From: an uncultured Brachyspira sp.
GTDB lineage: Bacteria > Spirochaetota > Brachyspiria > Brachyspirales > Brachyspiraceae
Direction of reading: 5' to 3'
DNA: 64,000 nucleotides
Assembly (NCBI RefSeq): GCF_944390845.1
Contig: NZ_CALXRM010000001.1
Location: 82,678-146,677, forward strand
Made by a program: the position numbers and the translations under genes. Shown here piece after piece: positions 54,701 through 62,435 of this stretch (position 1 is the first letter of the stretch; each line of letters opens with the position of its first letter). Under the pieces are notes generated by a model. It ran no database searches. It saw only the letters and a program-made list of their open reading frames with translations, and was not told the DNA's origin.

Positions 54701-55760
54701 CAAAACTATTATACATACTTTGAGAATTATCATCTTTGATAAAATACTCTTTTGTAGAACCCATAGTTACTATACTTGTTCCGCTTTCACTAACAACATA
54801 AGCTCCAACCAAAGCTGAAGGATAAGCTACATTAAAAGTTGTTAATTGAGTATCTTCTGCTAAAACATAATATTGATGTGTTGTTAAAGAATATGACATC
54901 AAACGTCTTTTATCATAATAAGTTAAATTTCCGTCTCTATCTGAATCTTTTTCTATCTCAAAATATATAATTGTATCATCATTATAAAAAGTAGGATTAA
55001 ATTTAAATGTTTCTGTATCTGTAAGTATAGTTAAATTTGTTTGCTCATTTGTATTAGGAATTAAATTTAATATTGCTAATTGAGAATAAGGCTCACCTAT
55101 TTTTGAAGTTATAAATGCTATTTTTGTATCATCAAATGAAAATGCCGGAGAACTAGCTTCTATATCAGCTAATTTTGTAACATTTTTTCCATTAACTCTC
55201 ATACCGAAGAGTTTTTTTATACCATTTTCTCTATCTGAAACAAAAGCTACAACATTGCCCCTATGAGATATTACAGGATCAACATCATAGCCTTTATAAT
55301 CAGTAAGTCTTATAATACTTTGTTCTAAATTTTCTAAATTCTTTTTTGAAGTCCTTAAACCTACAAGATTAACTAATTTATATAAATATATATCACCAAA
55401 AGCATCATCTCTAGTCGAAGAAAAAACTATATATTTAGATTTATCATCAATAGAAACTGATGTATCTATACCAGGACTTCTTGTTAATCTAAATGTTTCT
55501 AAAGTATATGAATCTATTGCAAAAATATCTGTATTTCCTGCATTTTCTCTAGTATAATATACCCAATTACCTTCTCTATCTATTACTGCATCTAAGGCAG
55601 GATTTACCTCCCCTGATGTAAGAGAATATCTTTTATATTCCCTTAAAAAAGGTCTGCTGCTGAATACAGAATCTGCATTCTTTTGGCTTGATGCACAAGC
55701 AAATAGAATAAAAGAAACTAATATTAATAATTTAAATTTTATATAATACTTCAATCTCAT
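48759..55760 (-). CDS. 2,333-residue lipoprotein: TolB-like propeller, TPR array and CHAT-like C-terminus
   Basis: The signal MRLKYYIKFKLLILVSFILF ends in the lipobox LFAC (Cys22), so it is a lipidated envelope protein. Residues about 40-340 form PD40/TolB-type beta-propeller blades (DREGNWVYYTRENAGNTDIFAID, DDKSKYIVFSSTRDDAFGDIYLY, HRGNVVAFVSDRENGIKKLFGM). Residues about 380-1400 are many tetratricopeptide repeats (YDNYNEVLKYNPND, YKEYETARKLFEKLGDKESI, AGYIEEAAREYMSAFSKA). An Asn/Ser/Thr-rich linker with RRRRR lies near 1590-1670. The last part (about 2050-2333) has the CHAT layout (FIFYAYENEKYVAYSYVVGD, RIYITGSYANLFTVPFAYLP, and FLSPARNADIFRYLRAR), but I cannot find the catalytic His-Gly and Cys pair. 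This suggests a scaffold or inactive peptidase. It stands alone, preceded by a STAS gene. Confidence 0.85.
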   Translation of the reverse strand: MRLKYYIKFKLLILVSFILFACASSQKNADSVFSSRPFLREYKRYSLTSGEVNPALDAVIDREGNWVYYTRENAGNTDIFAIDSYTLETFRLTRSPGIDTSVSIDDKSKYIVFSSTRDDAFGDIYLYKLVNLVGLRTSKKNLENLEQSIIRLTDYKGYDVDPVISHRGNVVAFVSDRENGIKKLFGMRVNGKNVTKLADIEASSPAFSFDDTKIAFITSKIGEPYSQLAILNLIPNTNEQTNLTILTDTETFKFNPTFYNDDTIIYFEIEKDSDRDGNLTYYDKRRLMSYSLTTHQYYVLAEDTQLTTFNVAYPSALVGAYVVSESGTSIVTMGSTKEYFIKDDNSQSMYNSFVELPYNRKVDVIDRFAEYFPFSEDQNNVAKAYFNIMVSSYTNKNLDEYNNAKNTLIREYPETFSGFITSKIDDEFDTNNNWFDTKIYTNEYFVTNANLDITNTLAWSGYISANNKYKANKNNEDTLAILDNIINLNIDKNLYLLIAKLYAHSVEDNGYKYPQDDDLYNNPYRRKDLLFSDRLEIAKDFMKDSKLSYDSILTNSHPYAPLAVATRLIYLDGLILSRNYEDATNLFQPYVESKNDIMLALGYYANAKVLLAQKDDGAYALFKNALTSGGKNFESTYEAADSKDKLAQYYKSLADEAYNGGRYAVAYDNYNEVLKYNPNDSTSSTRVIESGLRAYSTIDSLEKTILDREKNILSTRYSDHEAHAELANAYYYLANRYYGMAISKQYSKERYVISDKKREDGFYLYLNKSFDAIVNKAVSYIDFAIFLYPDNEDYYIKKAEMLTFAQALKMQVLQNEKTYRSVIELVPAYKDNAITNDKYLGYNMLAFQNANLDSDIIDSLIMAKSKVKTKPNVVSIMLANSYLINGRYSDAVMEYKEAESLLNQVGSDKSKAWYHFFYGYSLWMNNDVNGAYKEYETARKLFEKLGDKESIYKIVGYTSVAAIEQEDYEKAIESLLERDKLTKDDVNKNELNQLLLAACYLKLEDYNNALAYCDSVKAKIDSLDSSVYTPNYVSITLYGANINVVNLGLASFGGYIPGEPLNVDKQQMLYSIYQELYEKMGRYSEAREALSSYKNYIVQDKPKKSIQPLMLATYYNNEGYLYYRQGDQSNSIMSFKTSINEYKKTLDEKTLANNPSLQYQNAENDAKNYLSLSSLYLRYLSENDLTSLKREFFIELFNTTKTLEILSTNNSVSTKDRLLLYSHIAAFQYIMAFKLTADNSINYRKKSSDDPTDMTEYDINVQRLSMLKDAIDRYKYILSSNSNFPVDLKTEIIIRYNLAKAYELAGYIEEAAREYMSAFSKAQVSAFAVEEIAILTTLIDFSTKYRERYPDSLDYPVQYVFRILQRIRESVFMITFVEDNNFILRQAKYKVIEFLKDKYPDASLNILAMFDAIDMRRKFLDRRLYTLGENNYYLREYYKLYENAMYAYQRYLTAVATPYDSKTEAAMLKEIANYEKEAIKKFSNTPIEPIVICDVKPQDIDKSMRSDETLIWDTYLGYRFVRQNGKTSFHIQSNAMPKTKNYVTHIGFRPLALSNKNVFVRELYDSTEYMLPAKTAYIDTKLISFFRTSRNAEKEINSMSMASNTNSTNTVYSYNTNNNDNNFEDYSIYNRNNLYMNVAYNPEETNSMSSNEMSTNTSSTNRRRRRGNFRFIELKDIPTNSYVPLVVDITGAEASDISNVMKKNLYIVYADKETFDKNRRVLRNINNIALVVGNSNRESRIMFYTNYFRKLSTNSLEETMKGYDNNLFTIYGKPDYSMSSLSNAAYQFKTRLYNSYSSSKNPTITMMSNVIAYSQSDNEKMLNYARIVEDRYAVRDTNTAYLFSEEGYKFFANSYSNISDSNAYKFIKSMLPVYRRMGEEGAVKGANRALHFMYLYTNNNYDLIDEYFTPRTLSRFLKAKDDPKESVRYLNYIANRVDGENKDKILEVAVLYDLIYAKTPIDTVTNFLNRMPNTNEVLTVANTILDKSVTNENDIFLTMNYIYGNQYIFEADTVSSFADRFYSLYKTNSAYIYGLLNKIRVPESNFDKNIANAYEIFSNESTNTMFIFYAYENEKYVAYSYVVGDSEVKKSSLIDMQKLSGYLESFTNVSKARDRRNALKSIESGMLSSDIIKDAQRVERIYITGSYANLFTVPFAYLPAFQNNDVVKIRELEYSPSKILNVGKPSIKVIGDTNFYTSLESLAIKSLDSYKTDIPLTHYIGIDTNRNKPFEDVDIFLSPARNADIFRYLRARSDTKLMFTYTTNSSGDYYTVMKYLYENFDDGIINAYRFIKSNRVPINAINPNDRNTLYMANYALFDYILPGIPKYNDEIDK

Positions 55761-55825
55761 AAAATATACTGCTTACTCTTAAAATAATTTTTTAATAAAA
55801 AATAAATCACATACATGTTATAAGT

Positions 55826-55854
55826 ATTATACAAAAAATACAAATAAAAAGCAA
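55826..55854 (-). promoter_or_regulatory. Promoter of the 2,333-residue lipoprotein gene
   Basis: Minus strand: TTGCTT (55854-55849), 17-nt spacer, TATAAT (55831-55826), about 65 nt before the ATG at 55760, so this gene need not depend on the upstream STAS gene. Confidence 0.65.
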
Positions 55855-55865
55855 TGTAAAAAAAA

Positions 55866-56198
55866 TTAGAATGAAGCTACTGCATCATCTACAGAATCAT
55901 AAACTTCAAATAAATCTTCTAATTCAACTGTTTTTAATATCTTTTTAATAATATCTGGTACACAAGCTAATACCAATCTGCCATTTTTGTCTTTAATTTT
56001 TCTCATAATAGAAATAAATACTCTTATTCCGCTAGAACTTAAATACTCAATTCCAGATAATTCTAATATAAGATAATGAGAACCTGATTCTACTAATTGT
56101 TCTAATTCAGCTTCTATTGATACTGATAAATTAACATCTAATTTACCTACTAAACTAACAACTTTAGCTGTACCTTTATCTTCTATGTTTAAACTCAT
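55866..56198 (-). CDS. STAS-domain protein, anti-sigma-factor antagonist type
   Basis: A 110-residue single STAS domain. Family members bind an anti-sigma kinase and release its partner; a conserved Ser is switched by phosphorylation. Seen here: VVSLVGKLDVNLSVSIEAEL, then LILELSGIEYLSSSGIRVFISIMRKI, where the SSSG run matches the phosphorylatable Ser of SpoIIAA/RsbV, then GRLVLACVPDIIKKILKTVELEDLFEVYDSVDDAV. I place the start at 56198, because AAGGAG lies 7 nt upstream and an in-frame ATG at 56243 lies upstream of the -10 box. No anti-sigma kinase or PP2C phosphatase gene is next to it, so its partner is elsewhere. Confidence 0.93.
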   Translation of the reverse strand: MSLNIEDKGTAKVVSLVGKLDVNLSVSIEAELEQLVESGSHYLILELSGIEYLSSSGIRVFISIMRKIKDKNGRLVLACVPDIIKKILKTVELEDLFEVYDSVDDAVASF

Positions 56199-56233
56199 AA
56201 TTTTCTCCTTATTTTTGTAAAATATTTTTAAAA

Positions 56234-56261
56234 AGTATAACAAATATCATACTTTAGTCAA
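56234..56261 (-). promoter_or_regulatory. Promoter of the STAS gene
   Basis: Minus strand: TTGACT (56261-56256), 16-nt spacer, TATACT (56239-56234). The transcript would begin near 56227, which rules out the longer reading from 56243. Confidence 0.7.
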
Positions 56262-56332
56262 CTAATATAACCAAAAATCATTTATATTGGTAATATTCAT
56301 TTAATAATTTTAATCATTTAATAGAAAATATT

Positions 56333-56851
56333 TTAAGATAATACACCTATCATAGCTTTTTTTTCCCAATTTATATCTATAGAATTAGGATAAGGAAATG
56401 TAGACCATTTGATATTTTTTTTGGCAACCCAAACTTCTTTAGACTCAAAAACTCCATTAAGTTTCATCCATTTATTGAGTTTATCATAATAAGAAGGCTT
56501 ATAAGCATAAGTATAATATAATTTATTATTTTCAACAATATATCCTTCCATAAAAGTTACTTTTACAGAAGGATATCCAGAAAAAACTAACATAAACTTA
56601 TTTAAATAATCCGTATTACTATATACAGCCATATTATCATATTTTGCTTTAACAAAATTTAACTTCTTCTTGCTGTCTATAATAAGTTCAGCATTTTCTT
56701 TAAATAAATAATTTCTATCAGATTCTTTAACAGTTCTATTTCTAACCAATTTTATCCAAGCATTGTCATAAGATACAATCTTTTTATTGTTTATAAAAAA
56801 TAAAACAGTAAGAACTAATAATATAACGAATACAATAAAAATATACGGCAT
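56333..56851 (-). CDS. Membrane-anchored paralogue of the adjacent exported protein, 172 residues
   Basis: Not recognised. MPYIFIVFVILLVLTVLFFI is an uncleaved-looking N-terminal anchor followed by NNKK. The rest aligns by eye with the neighbour at 56855: SYDNAWIKLVRNRTV against KNWANFIFRKTID, FMEGYIVENNKLYY against LVEGYSIEGGKIMRY, KPSYYDKLNKWMK against IKSYQGKLDSWKK, VWVAKKNIKWSTFPYPNS against RWVANADADWGSYPVPQP, and DINWEKK against DVNWAEG. It begins 3 nt after the neighbour's stop, so it is a tandem duplicate in one operon. The two differ in how they are held: this one by a membrane helix, the other released by a signal peptide. Confidence 0.75.
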   Translation of the reverse strand: MPYIFIVFVILLVLTVLFFINNKKIVSYDNAWIKLVRNRTVKESDRNYLFKENAELIIDSKKKLNFVKAKYDNMAVYSNTDYLNKFMLVFSGYPSVKVTFMEGYIVENNKLYYTYAYKPSYYDKLNKWMKLNGVFESKEVWVAKKNIKWSTFPYPNSIDINWEKKAMIGVLS

Positions 56852-56854
56852 TTA

Positions 56855-57385
56855 TTAATATAATTCACCAGCGTATTCGCCTTCAGCCCAGTTAACATCT
56901 TCCGGCTGAGGAACAGGATAAGAGCCCCAATCTGCATCGGCATTAGCTACCCATCTATCATTAGTAAATGTTGAATTTGCTTTTTTCCAAGAATCCAACT
57001 TACCTTGATAACTCTTTATATATTTAGAATATCTCATAATTTTTCCGCCCTCTATAGAATAGCCTTCTACTAAATTAAGGCCCAAAGCTGGTGCATTGTC
57101 ATAGAACATAGATATAGGAACTTGATGAGAATAATAAGAATGTGTATCAGATCTTGCTCCCATAAACTTATAAACTTTTACTAAATGAAGCGGATTATTT
57201 CCTGAAACTAGTTCTAAATCTCCTCCAGGTCTTCCTTCATATAAAGCCCCTCTCATATCTATGGTTTTTCTAAATATAAAATTAGCCCAATTCTTTGAAT
57301 AATCACTGTCTTTTGTAATATTTTGTGCATTTAATAAATTAACTGACAGTACAAAAATAAATGCAAATAAAGTTATTTTCTTCAT
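56855..57385 (-). CDS. Exported protein, 176 residues, paralogue of 56333
   Basis: Not recognised. MKKITLFAFIFVLSVNLLNAQ is a signal peptide with likely cleavage after LNA. The mature domain is rich in Trp, Tyr and Gly (NWANFIFRKTIDMRG, GGDLELVSGNNPLHLVKVYKFMG, VEGYSIEGGKIMRYSKY, WVANADADWGSYPVPQPEDVNWAEGEY). I use the ATG at 57385, preceded by GGAG at 7 nt; the longer frame opens with TTG at 57421 and overlaps a TATAAT box. It is followed 3 nt later by its paralogue. Sequence identity between the pair is modest but runs through the whole domain. Confidence 0.78.
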   Translation of the reverse strand: MKKITLFAFIFVLSVNLLNAQNITKDSDYSKNWANFIFRKTIDMRGALYEGRPGGDLELVSGNNPLHLVKVYKFMGARSDTHSYYSHQVPISMFYDNAPALGLNLVEGYSIEGGKIMRYSKYIKSYQGKLDSWKKANSTFTNDRWVANADADWGSYPVPQPEDVNWAEGEYAGELY

Positions 57386-57531
57386 ACTTTCTCCATCTTT
57401 TGATATATATATTATAATCAAAACATATATATAAAAGTAAAATTTTTATTTGCTTTTTATTATCGACAAATACAGTTTTATTATCAATAGAATATTTTCA
57501 CAATTGAATGATTAAATTGAAAAGAAAATAA

Positions 57532-58119
57532 TTACTCCGAAAAAACTCTTTGCATTATGATATCTGATATATAAGTTGCTAAATCTTCTACCGATATAAA
57601 GCAGTCATTTAAAATCCAGTCTGTAAGAACAGATATAAAAGCTCCTGAATAAAAACTTCCCATAACTCTAACAACTGTTTCTTTTTGAGGTCTTATAGTT
57701 TTGAAATCTTTAATACCCTCTATTACATAAGAAGCCAGATATTCTCTTAAAATCTTTGTAATACTTCCGTCTTTATTGTTTTGAAATATTATTTTTAAAT
57801 ATTTTCTATTAAGATAAAAATATTGTAATATTTTTTCCATTATATCTATATGGGAATCTTTTAATTTATTTTCTATTTTATATCTATTTAAATCTTCTAA
57901 AAATTTAGCTTCATACTCATCTAGCTTAGATTTTAATAGTTCATATTTATCATTGTAATAAGTATAAAAAGTACTTCTATGCATATTAGCTTTTGCACAG
58001 ATATCAATTACTCTTATATCTTCAAATGGTTTTTCTTCTAATAAAAGTCCCAATGAATCTTCAAGTATTTTTTTTGTCTTTTTTACTCTAGCATTATTTT
58101 TATTTGAACTATTTTTCAT
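57532..58119 (-). CDS. TetR/AcrR-family transcriptional regulator
   Basis: DNA-binding repressor, 195 residues from the ATG at 58119, which has AGGAA about 8 nt upstream; the longer frame starts at a TTG without such a site. The N-terminal helix-turn-helix is clear: RVKKTKKILEDSLGLLLEEKPFEDIRVIDICAKANMHRSTFYTYYNDKYELL, where ICAKANMHRSTFYTYYNDKYEL is the TetR recognition block. The C-terminal half (residues 75-195) is helical and would bind a ligand; it looks like the DhaS/TetR_C_7 kind. It is divergent from the RND pump at 58447 with about 330 bp between, the usual layout for a local regulator of an efflux pump and of itself. Confidence 0.92.
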   Translation of the reverse strand: MKNSSNKNNARVKKTKKILEDSLGLLLEEKPFEDIRVIDICAKANMHRSTFYTYYNDKYELLKSKLDEYEAKFLEDLNRYKIENKLKDSHIDIMEKILQYFYLNRKYLKIIFQNNKDGSITKILREYLASYVIEGIKDFKTIRPQKETVVRVMGSFYSGAFISVLTDWILNDCFISVEDLATYISDIIMQRVFSE

Positions 58120-58446
58120 ATAAATGTTCCTAAGCAAAATATAAATAATATATCTAATCAATAAACAAACATTATTATATTATAATATCATAAAATGTAA
58201 ACTATTAATTATAACAATAATAAATAATAATAGAAAAAAAATATAACAAACAAAAAATTAAATGAACACTATAATACTTATGTCTATAAAATAATCAAAA
58301 TACGTACCAATTAATAGACACTTTTTAAATTATGTCAAATTTGATAATTTATATTTTTATACAAAATGTACAAATTCATACTAAAATGTATTATACTTAA
58401 TATATATAAAATTAGTAAATGATTAATATATTGGAGATAAAAAATA
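58120..58446. other. Divergent regulatory region between tetR-type gene and RND pump
   Basis: Holds the regulator's promoter (58174-58201); the inverted pair TGTCTAT (58281-58287) and ATAGACA (58314-58320), 26 nt apart; and the palindrome TCAAATTTGA (58335-58344). For the pump only weak promoter hexamers are seen (TATACT at 58392-58397). AATATATTGGAGATAAA gives the pump a GGAG ribosome-binding site. Any of the palindromic pieces could be the regulator's operator. Confidence 0.5.
58174..58201 (-). promoter_or_regulatory. Promoter of the TetR-family gene
   Basis: Minus strand: TTTACA (58201-58196), 16-nt spacer, TATAAT (58179-58174), about 55 nt upstream of the ATG at 58119. Confidence 0.6.
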
Positions 58447-61400
58447 ATGAAGAATTTAATATATTTCTTTGCCAACAATCGAATGCTAGTTAATATTATT
58501 ATATTTGTATCTATTATGATAGGTCTATATTCATACTACAATATTGATAAAGAATCATTTCCGTCTACTGACCTAGAACTCATGATTTTACAGGTTGTAT
58601 ACCCTGGAGCTTCTCCATTAGATGTTGAGCAAAATGCCGTTATACAAATAGAAGACCAATTAAGAACAATATCTGGAATAGATGAATTTACTTCTATCAT
58701 AACAGAAAATGCTGCAATCATATTTGTACAGTTAGATATGGAAATAGATACAAGCAAAGCTAAAGATGATATTTTTAGAAAAATGCAAAGTGTTCCGGAT
58801 ATGGCAGAAGAAGTTGAGACTATAGAAATAACAGACATAAACCCAAAATTAACTCCAATATATAATATAGGTGTGCATTTCAAAAAAGGTGTACAAGGAG
58901 ATGAAAGAGTACTATATGATTTCAGTAAAGAATTAGAAAGACAATTAAAATATGTTGATGGTGTTGCTGATATAAGAGTGCAGGGAAGAACAGACCCGGA
59001 AGTAAAAATATTAGCTGATCCAAAAAAATTACAGGAATATTATATTTCATTAACAGACATAATTAATTCACTTTCAGCAAGAAATATAAGAGCGACAAGC
59101 GGTGATTTGAAAAAGCCTATTTATATGGATTTAGAAGAAAATGAAGAAGAAAAAACCATTGTTACTATGGGGCAATTTGAAACACCTACAGAAGCAAGCA
59201 ATGTAGTAGTACGTTCTACTTTTAACGGACAAAGAGTAAGAATACAAGATTTGGCTAAAGTAGACAGAGATTTCGTTGAAAAATCTGTTTATATAAGAAT
59301 CAACAGTCAGCCCGGATATTCATTAAGTATACTAAAAAAAGAAAATGCTGATATAGTAAAAACCACTGAAAATATAAATGAATTTATAAAAAACAATCAA
59401 AAATTAATACCAGAAAATGTTGAAGTTACTACTATGGGTGAAACTTCAAGAATGGTATTAGCTCTTACAAATGTAGCAAACAGTAACTTGATATTTGGTT
59501 TTATAATCATATTAATAGTATTAATAATATTTTTGGATTTCAAAAGTGCATTATTTACAAGCATAGGAATGATAGTTGTAATATTTATAACTTTCTCGTA
59601 TATTCATTTTTCAGATTTAACATTCAATATAATATCTCTTGCTGGTATAATAACTGTAATTGGTATGGTTGTTGATAATAGTATTGTAGTATGTGAAAAT
59701 ATATATGATTTTCAAAAAGTTGGAAGAACCGGTTTAGACGGAACTGTTGAAGCTGTTCGTGATGTTGTAATCCCTATAATGGTTGCTACTATGACTACTG
59801 TTGTTGCTTTTATGCCTATGCTTCTAACAAAAGATGTTGTAGGAAAATTAATAGCACCTTTCCCTAAAGTTGTTGTTGTTGCTTTGCTTGCAAGTTTATT
59901 CCAAGCTATATTCATACTTCCTAATAATTTGCAGGATAAAACAAAGAAAAATTCTAAATTTAAATTCTTAAAAAATATAAAAAATCCATTAGATTTTAAT
60001 AAAGAAAAATTATTTAATGCTATGAAAAATCCTTTTAATAGAGCATTAAAAATATTATTAAAATTTAGATATCTTGTTGTTTTATTTTTTATAATACTTT
60101 TAATATTCTCATTCTTCTTAGCTAAAGACAGTTTAAAAAAATTCATACTTATTTATGACACAAGTTCAGATAGTATAATGATAAATATTGACTCTGGAAT
60201 AGGTAACTCTATTAAAAACACTATGAAGTATGTAGAACAAATAGAAGAAGTAATATATAAATCAGTTGATCCTAAAAATTTAGTAGCTGTTAATAGTGTA
60301 ATAGGAAAACAAGTCAATCAAAACATAGTAGATATTTCAGAAGAATCTGCAAACTTAGCAGGTATAACAGTTTATCTTATACCATCAACAGAAAGAAAAA
60401 AAACAGCTTATGATATAATGGACGATATCAATGCTGAATTAGAAAAAACTACTTTAAGAAAAGAATTAGATGCTTTAATGGTATCCGTTAAACTTCCAAT
60501 GGATCCAGGTAAAGCAGTTGATATAAAAATTGTTGGTAACGACATAAATCAAACAAGAAAGGCAAGAGATGAAGTAAAAGCGTATTTATTAAGTTTAAAC
60601 GGTGTAATAAACTATTATGATGATGATAAAATTGGTAAAGATGAATTAAGAGTATTATTTGATTATGATGAAATAGCTCAATTAGGTATGAATGTCGCCA
60701 ATGTTGCTAATGAATTAAGAACTGCATATAGCGGAACTGTTGCAACATCAATACAAGAACTTGATTATAAATTAGACTTCAGAGTACAATTAGACAGAGA
60801 TTATATATATGACACAAATGTGTTAAATAATCTTGTAATACCTAATACCTACAACAGACTTTTATATTTGAAAAATGTCGCTAAAATAATTGAAACAAAT
60901 GGAGTATCTTCTATAAGACACTATAATGGACAAAGATGTATAACTATAACTGCAGATTTAGTTCAAGGACAAAATACATCTATACAAGTAATGTTTGCAA
61001 TAAAAGATAAATTTAAAGATATTAGCCAAAGATATCCAGGTGTAATAATAGGTTTTGGAGGTGAGGCAGATCAAACAGTTGGAGCATTAGACGGACTTAC
61101 TGTTACATTATTCATAGCAATAGTATTAATATATTTGATACTTCTTTTACAGTTCAAAAAATTCATACAGCCTCTTATGATAATGTTCTTAATACCATTT
61201 ACATTAACAGGAGTATTTATAGCATTCTATTTACATGGCATGCCAATGTCATTTATCGGTTTCATAGGTATTGTAGGATTATGCGGGGTACTTGTTAATG
61301 ATGGTATTATAATGATAGACTTAATAAATAAAATAATAGAATCTGGAAAAACAAATCCTGATGCTATGGAAAGTCCTAAGAGATTTGCATTTGATTCAAT

Positions 61401-61626
61401 AGTTGAAGGTGCCACTCAAAGACTTTTACCAATATTCTTAACAACTGTAACAACTGTCGGAGGATTACTTCCTACTGTATATGGTATAGGCGGACGAGCT
61501 GATTTAATAGTACCTATAGTTATGAGTTTAGCTTATGGTTTAATATTCTCTACTATGATAACATTAGTATTTTTACCATGCGTCTTTATGATAGCTATAG
61601 ATTTAAGACTTATAAAATTAAAATAA
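58447..61626 (+). CDS. RND-family efflux transporter (AcrB-like inner-membrane pump)
   Basis: Proton-driven inner-membrane pump of 1,059 residues, usual for the family. The layout is classical: MKNLIYFFANNRMLVNIIIFVSIMIGLYSY (TM1), first periplasmic half beginning DKESFPSTDLELMILQVVYPGASPLDVEQ, TM2-6 with GIITVIGMVVDNSIVVCENI in TM4, then a second half repeating the pattern and GIVGLCGVLVNDGIIMIDLIN in TM10. D410 matches one of the two proton-relay Asp residues of AcrB; the second position is N411, as in several non-proteobacterial RND pumps. Substrate unknown. No membrane-fusion or TolC-like partner gene is adjacent. Divergent from the TetR-type regulator, which likely controls it. Terminator at 61643. 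Confidence 0.95.
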   Translation: MKNLIYFFANNRMLVNIIIFVSIMIGLYSYYNIDKESFPSTDLELMILQVVYPGASPLDVEQNAVIQIEDQLRTISGIDEFTSIITENAAIIFVQLDMEIDTSKAKDDIFRKMQSVPDMAEEVETIEITDINPKLTPIYNIGVHFKKGVQGDERVLYDFSKELERQLKYVDGVADIRVQGRTDPEVKILADPKKLQEYYISLTDIINSLSARNIRATSGDLKKPIYMDLEENEEEKTIVTMGQFETPTEASNVVVRSTFNGQRVRIQDLAKVDRDFVEKSVYIRINSQPGYSLSILKKENADIVKTTENINEFIKNNQKLIPENVEVTTMGETSRMVLALTNVANSNLIFGFIIILIVLIIFLDFKSALFTSIGMIVVIFITFSYIHFSDLTFNIISLAGIITVIGMVVDNSIVVCENIYDFQKVGRTGLDGTVEAVRDVVIPIMVATMTTVVAFMPMLLTKDVVGKLIAPFPKVVVVALLASLFQAIFILPNNLQDKTKKNSKFKFLKNIKNPLDFNKEKLFNAMKNPFNRALKILLKFRYLVVLFFIILLIFSFFLAKDSLKKFILIYDTSSDSIMINIDSGIGNSIKNTMKYVEQIEEVIYKSVDPKNLVAVNSVIGKQVNQNIVDISEESANLAGITVYLIPSTERKKTAYDIMDDINAELEKTTLRKELDALMVSVKLPMDPGKAVDIKIVGNDINQTRKARDEVKAYLLSLNGVINYYDDDKIGKDELRVLFDYDEIAQLGMNVANVANELRTAYSGTVATSIQELDYKLDFRVQLDRDYIYDTNVLNNLVIPNTYNRLLYLKNVAKIIETNGVSSIRHYNGQRCITITADLVQGQNTSIQVMFAIKDKFKDISQRYPGVIIGFGGEADQTVGALDGLTVTLFIAIVLIYLILLLQFKKFIQPLMIMFLIPFTLTGVFIAFYLHGMPMSFIGFIGIVGLCGVLVNDGIIMIDLINKIIESGKTNPDAMESPKRFAFDSIVEGATQRLLPIFLTTVTTVGGLLPTVYGIGGRADLIVPIVMSLAYGLIFSTMITLVFLPCVFMIAIDLRLIKLK

Positions 61627-61642
61627 TAGAAATATATGCATC

Positions 61643-61683
61643 AAAAAAAGACAATAGATTTTTATATTTCTATTGTCTTTTTT
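61643..61683. terminator. Bidirectional terminator between the RND pump and the EcsC-like gene
   Basis: AAAAAAGACAATAGA pairs with TCTATTGTCTTTTTT around an A/T loop, with T-runs outward on both strands, between convergent stops at 61626 and 61701. Confidence 0.85.
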
Positions 61684-61700
61684 AATTTAAAATTTAAAAA

Positions 61701-62420
61701 CTATTTATTAGTAAATCTTGATTCTGATAATTTATCATAAAGTCTTTTAGACATTATCTTTAAACTTGCAAATGTTAAACCTCCGGAAGCAACTCCTCCT
61801 AATACTGGTATAACTTTTGCTACACTTTTAGCAGCAACATCTTTAGTTAATTTTATTCCAACCATTTTTAATAATGCCTTAATAGTAGGCCAGCCAATCA
61901 TTTTTGTTAATGCCATTTTAGGGAGCTGTTTCAAAGCTACACCAGCTAAATGCTGAGTAACTGTTTTTAATGCTAATACAGCCTGAGCTTCTCCAAACAT
62001 AACACCAAGATAAACTAAAACCATATTAGCTTCATCATCTGTCATATCTTCAGAATTTGAAAATCCAGGCATACCTGATAAATATGCTAGCTTTTGAGCT
62101 ATTCTTAAACTATGTCCCATAAATTGAGTTAAATCAGCAGGTATAGTGCCAATCATAGCCAATCCTCCTGGCAAACCTGCTGCAAATGATACTGCCGTTG
62201 CTTTATTAGTTTCAAAATTAATTGCCGCTTTTGCTTTTTGCTCTATAACCTCTACAGGAACTCCTGCTTCGTAAGGACCTTTATTTAAAATATCATTCAT
62301 TATGTCTGAATAACCAGAAGAAAATTCTTTTCTTAAATAATCTTCCCTGCTAACTTTTACCAATGGTAAATTTGAAGTTGTTTTAATTAAAGTTAATACT
62401 TGTTCCGGTTCTATTGCCAT
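61701..62420 (-). CDS. EcsC-family protein, 239 residues
   Basis: Matches the EcsC family by pattern: ATAVSFAAGLPGGLAMIGTIPADLTQFMGHSLRIAQKLAYLSGMPG is the conserved Gly/Ala-rich core, followed by LVYLGVMFGEAQAVLALK, MIGWPTIKALLKMVGIKLTKDVAAKSVAKVIPVLGGVASGGLTFASL and a short charged end. EcsC of Bacillus is encoded with an ABC transporter and linked to protein secretion and processing, but the molecular function of the family is unknown; no transporter genes are adjacent here. The Gly/Ala-rich hydrophobic segments suggest membrane association without long classical TM helices. GGAG lies 8 nt before the ATG. Separated from hom by a strong terminator, so it is its own transcript. Confidence 0.75.
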   Translation of the reverse strand: MAIEPEQVLTLIKTTSNLPLVKVSREDYLRKEFSSGYSDIMNDILNKGPYEAGVPVEVIEQKAKAAINFETNKATAVSFAAGLPGGLAMIGTIPADLTQFMGHSLRIAQKLAYLSGMPGFSNSEDMTDDEANMVLVYLGVMFGEAQAVLALKTVTQHLAGVALKQLPKMALTKMIGWPTIKALLKMVGIKLTKDVAAKSVAKVIPVLGGVASGGLTFASLKIMSKRLYDKLSESRFTNK

Positions 62421-62435
62421 AATAAACTCCTAAAT

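Noticed and set aside
56199..56243. ATG at 56243 as start of the STAS gene
   Set aside because: It lies upstream of the -10 box. AAGGAG with correct spacing precedes the ATG at 56198.
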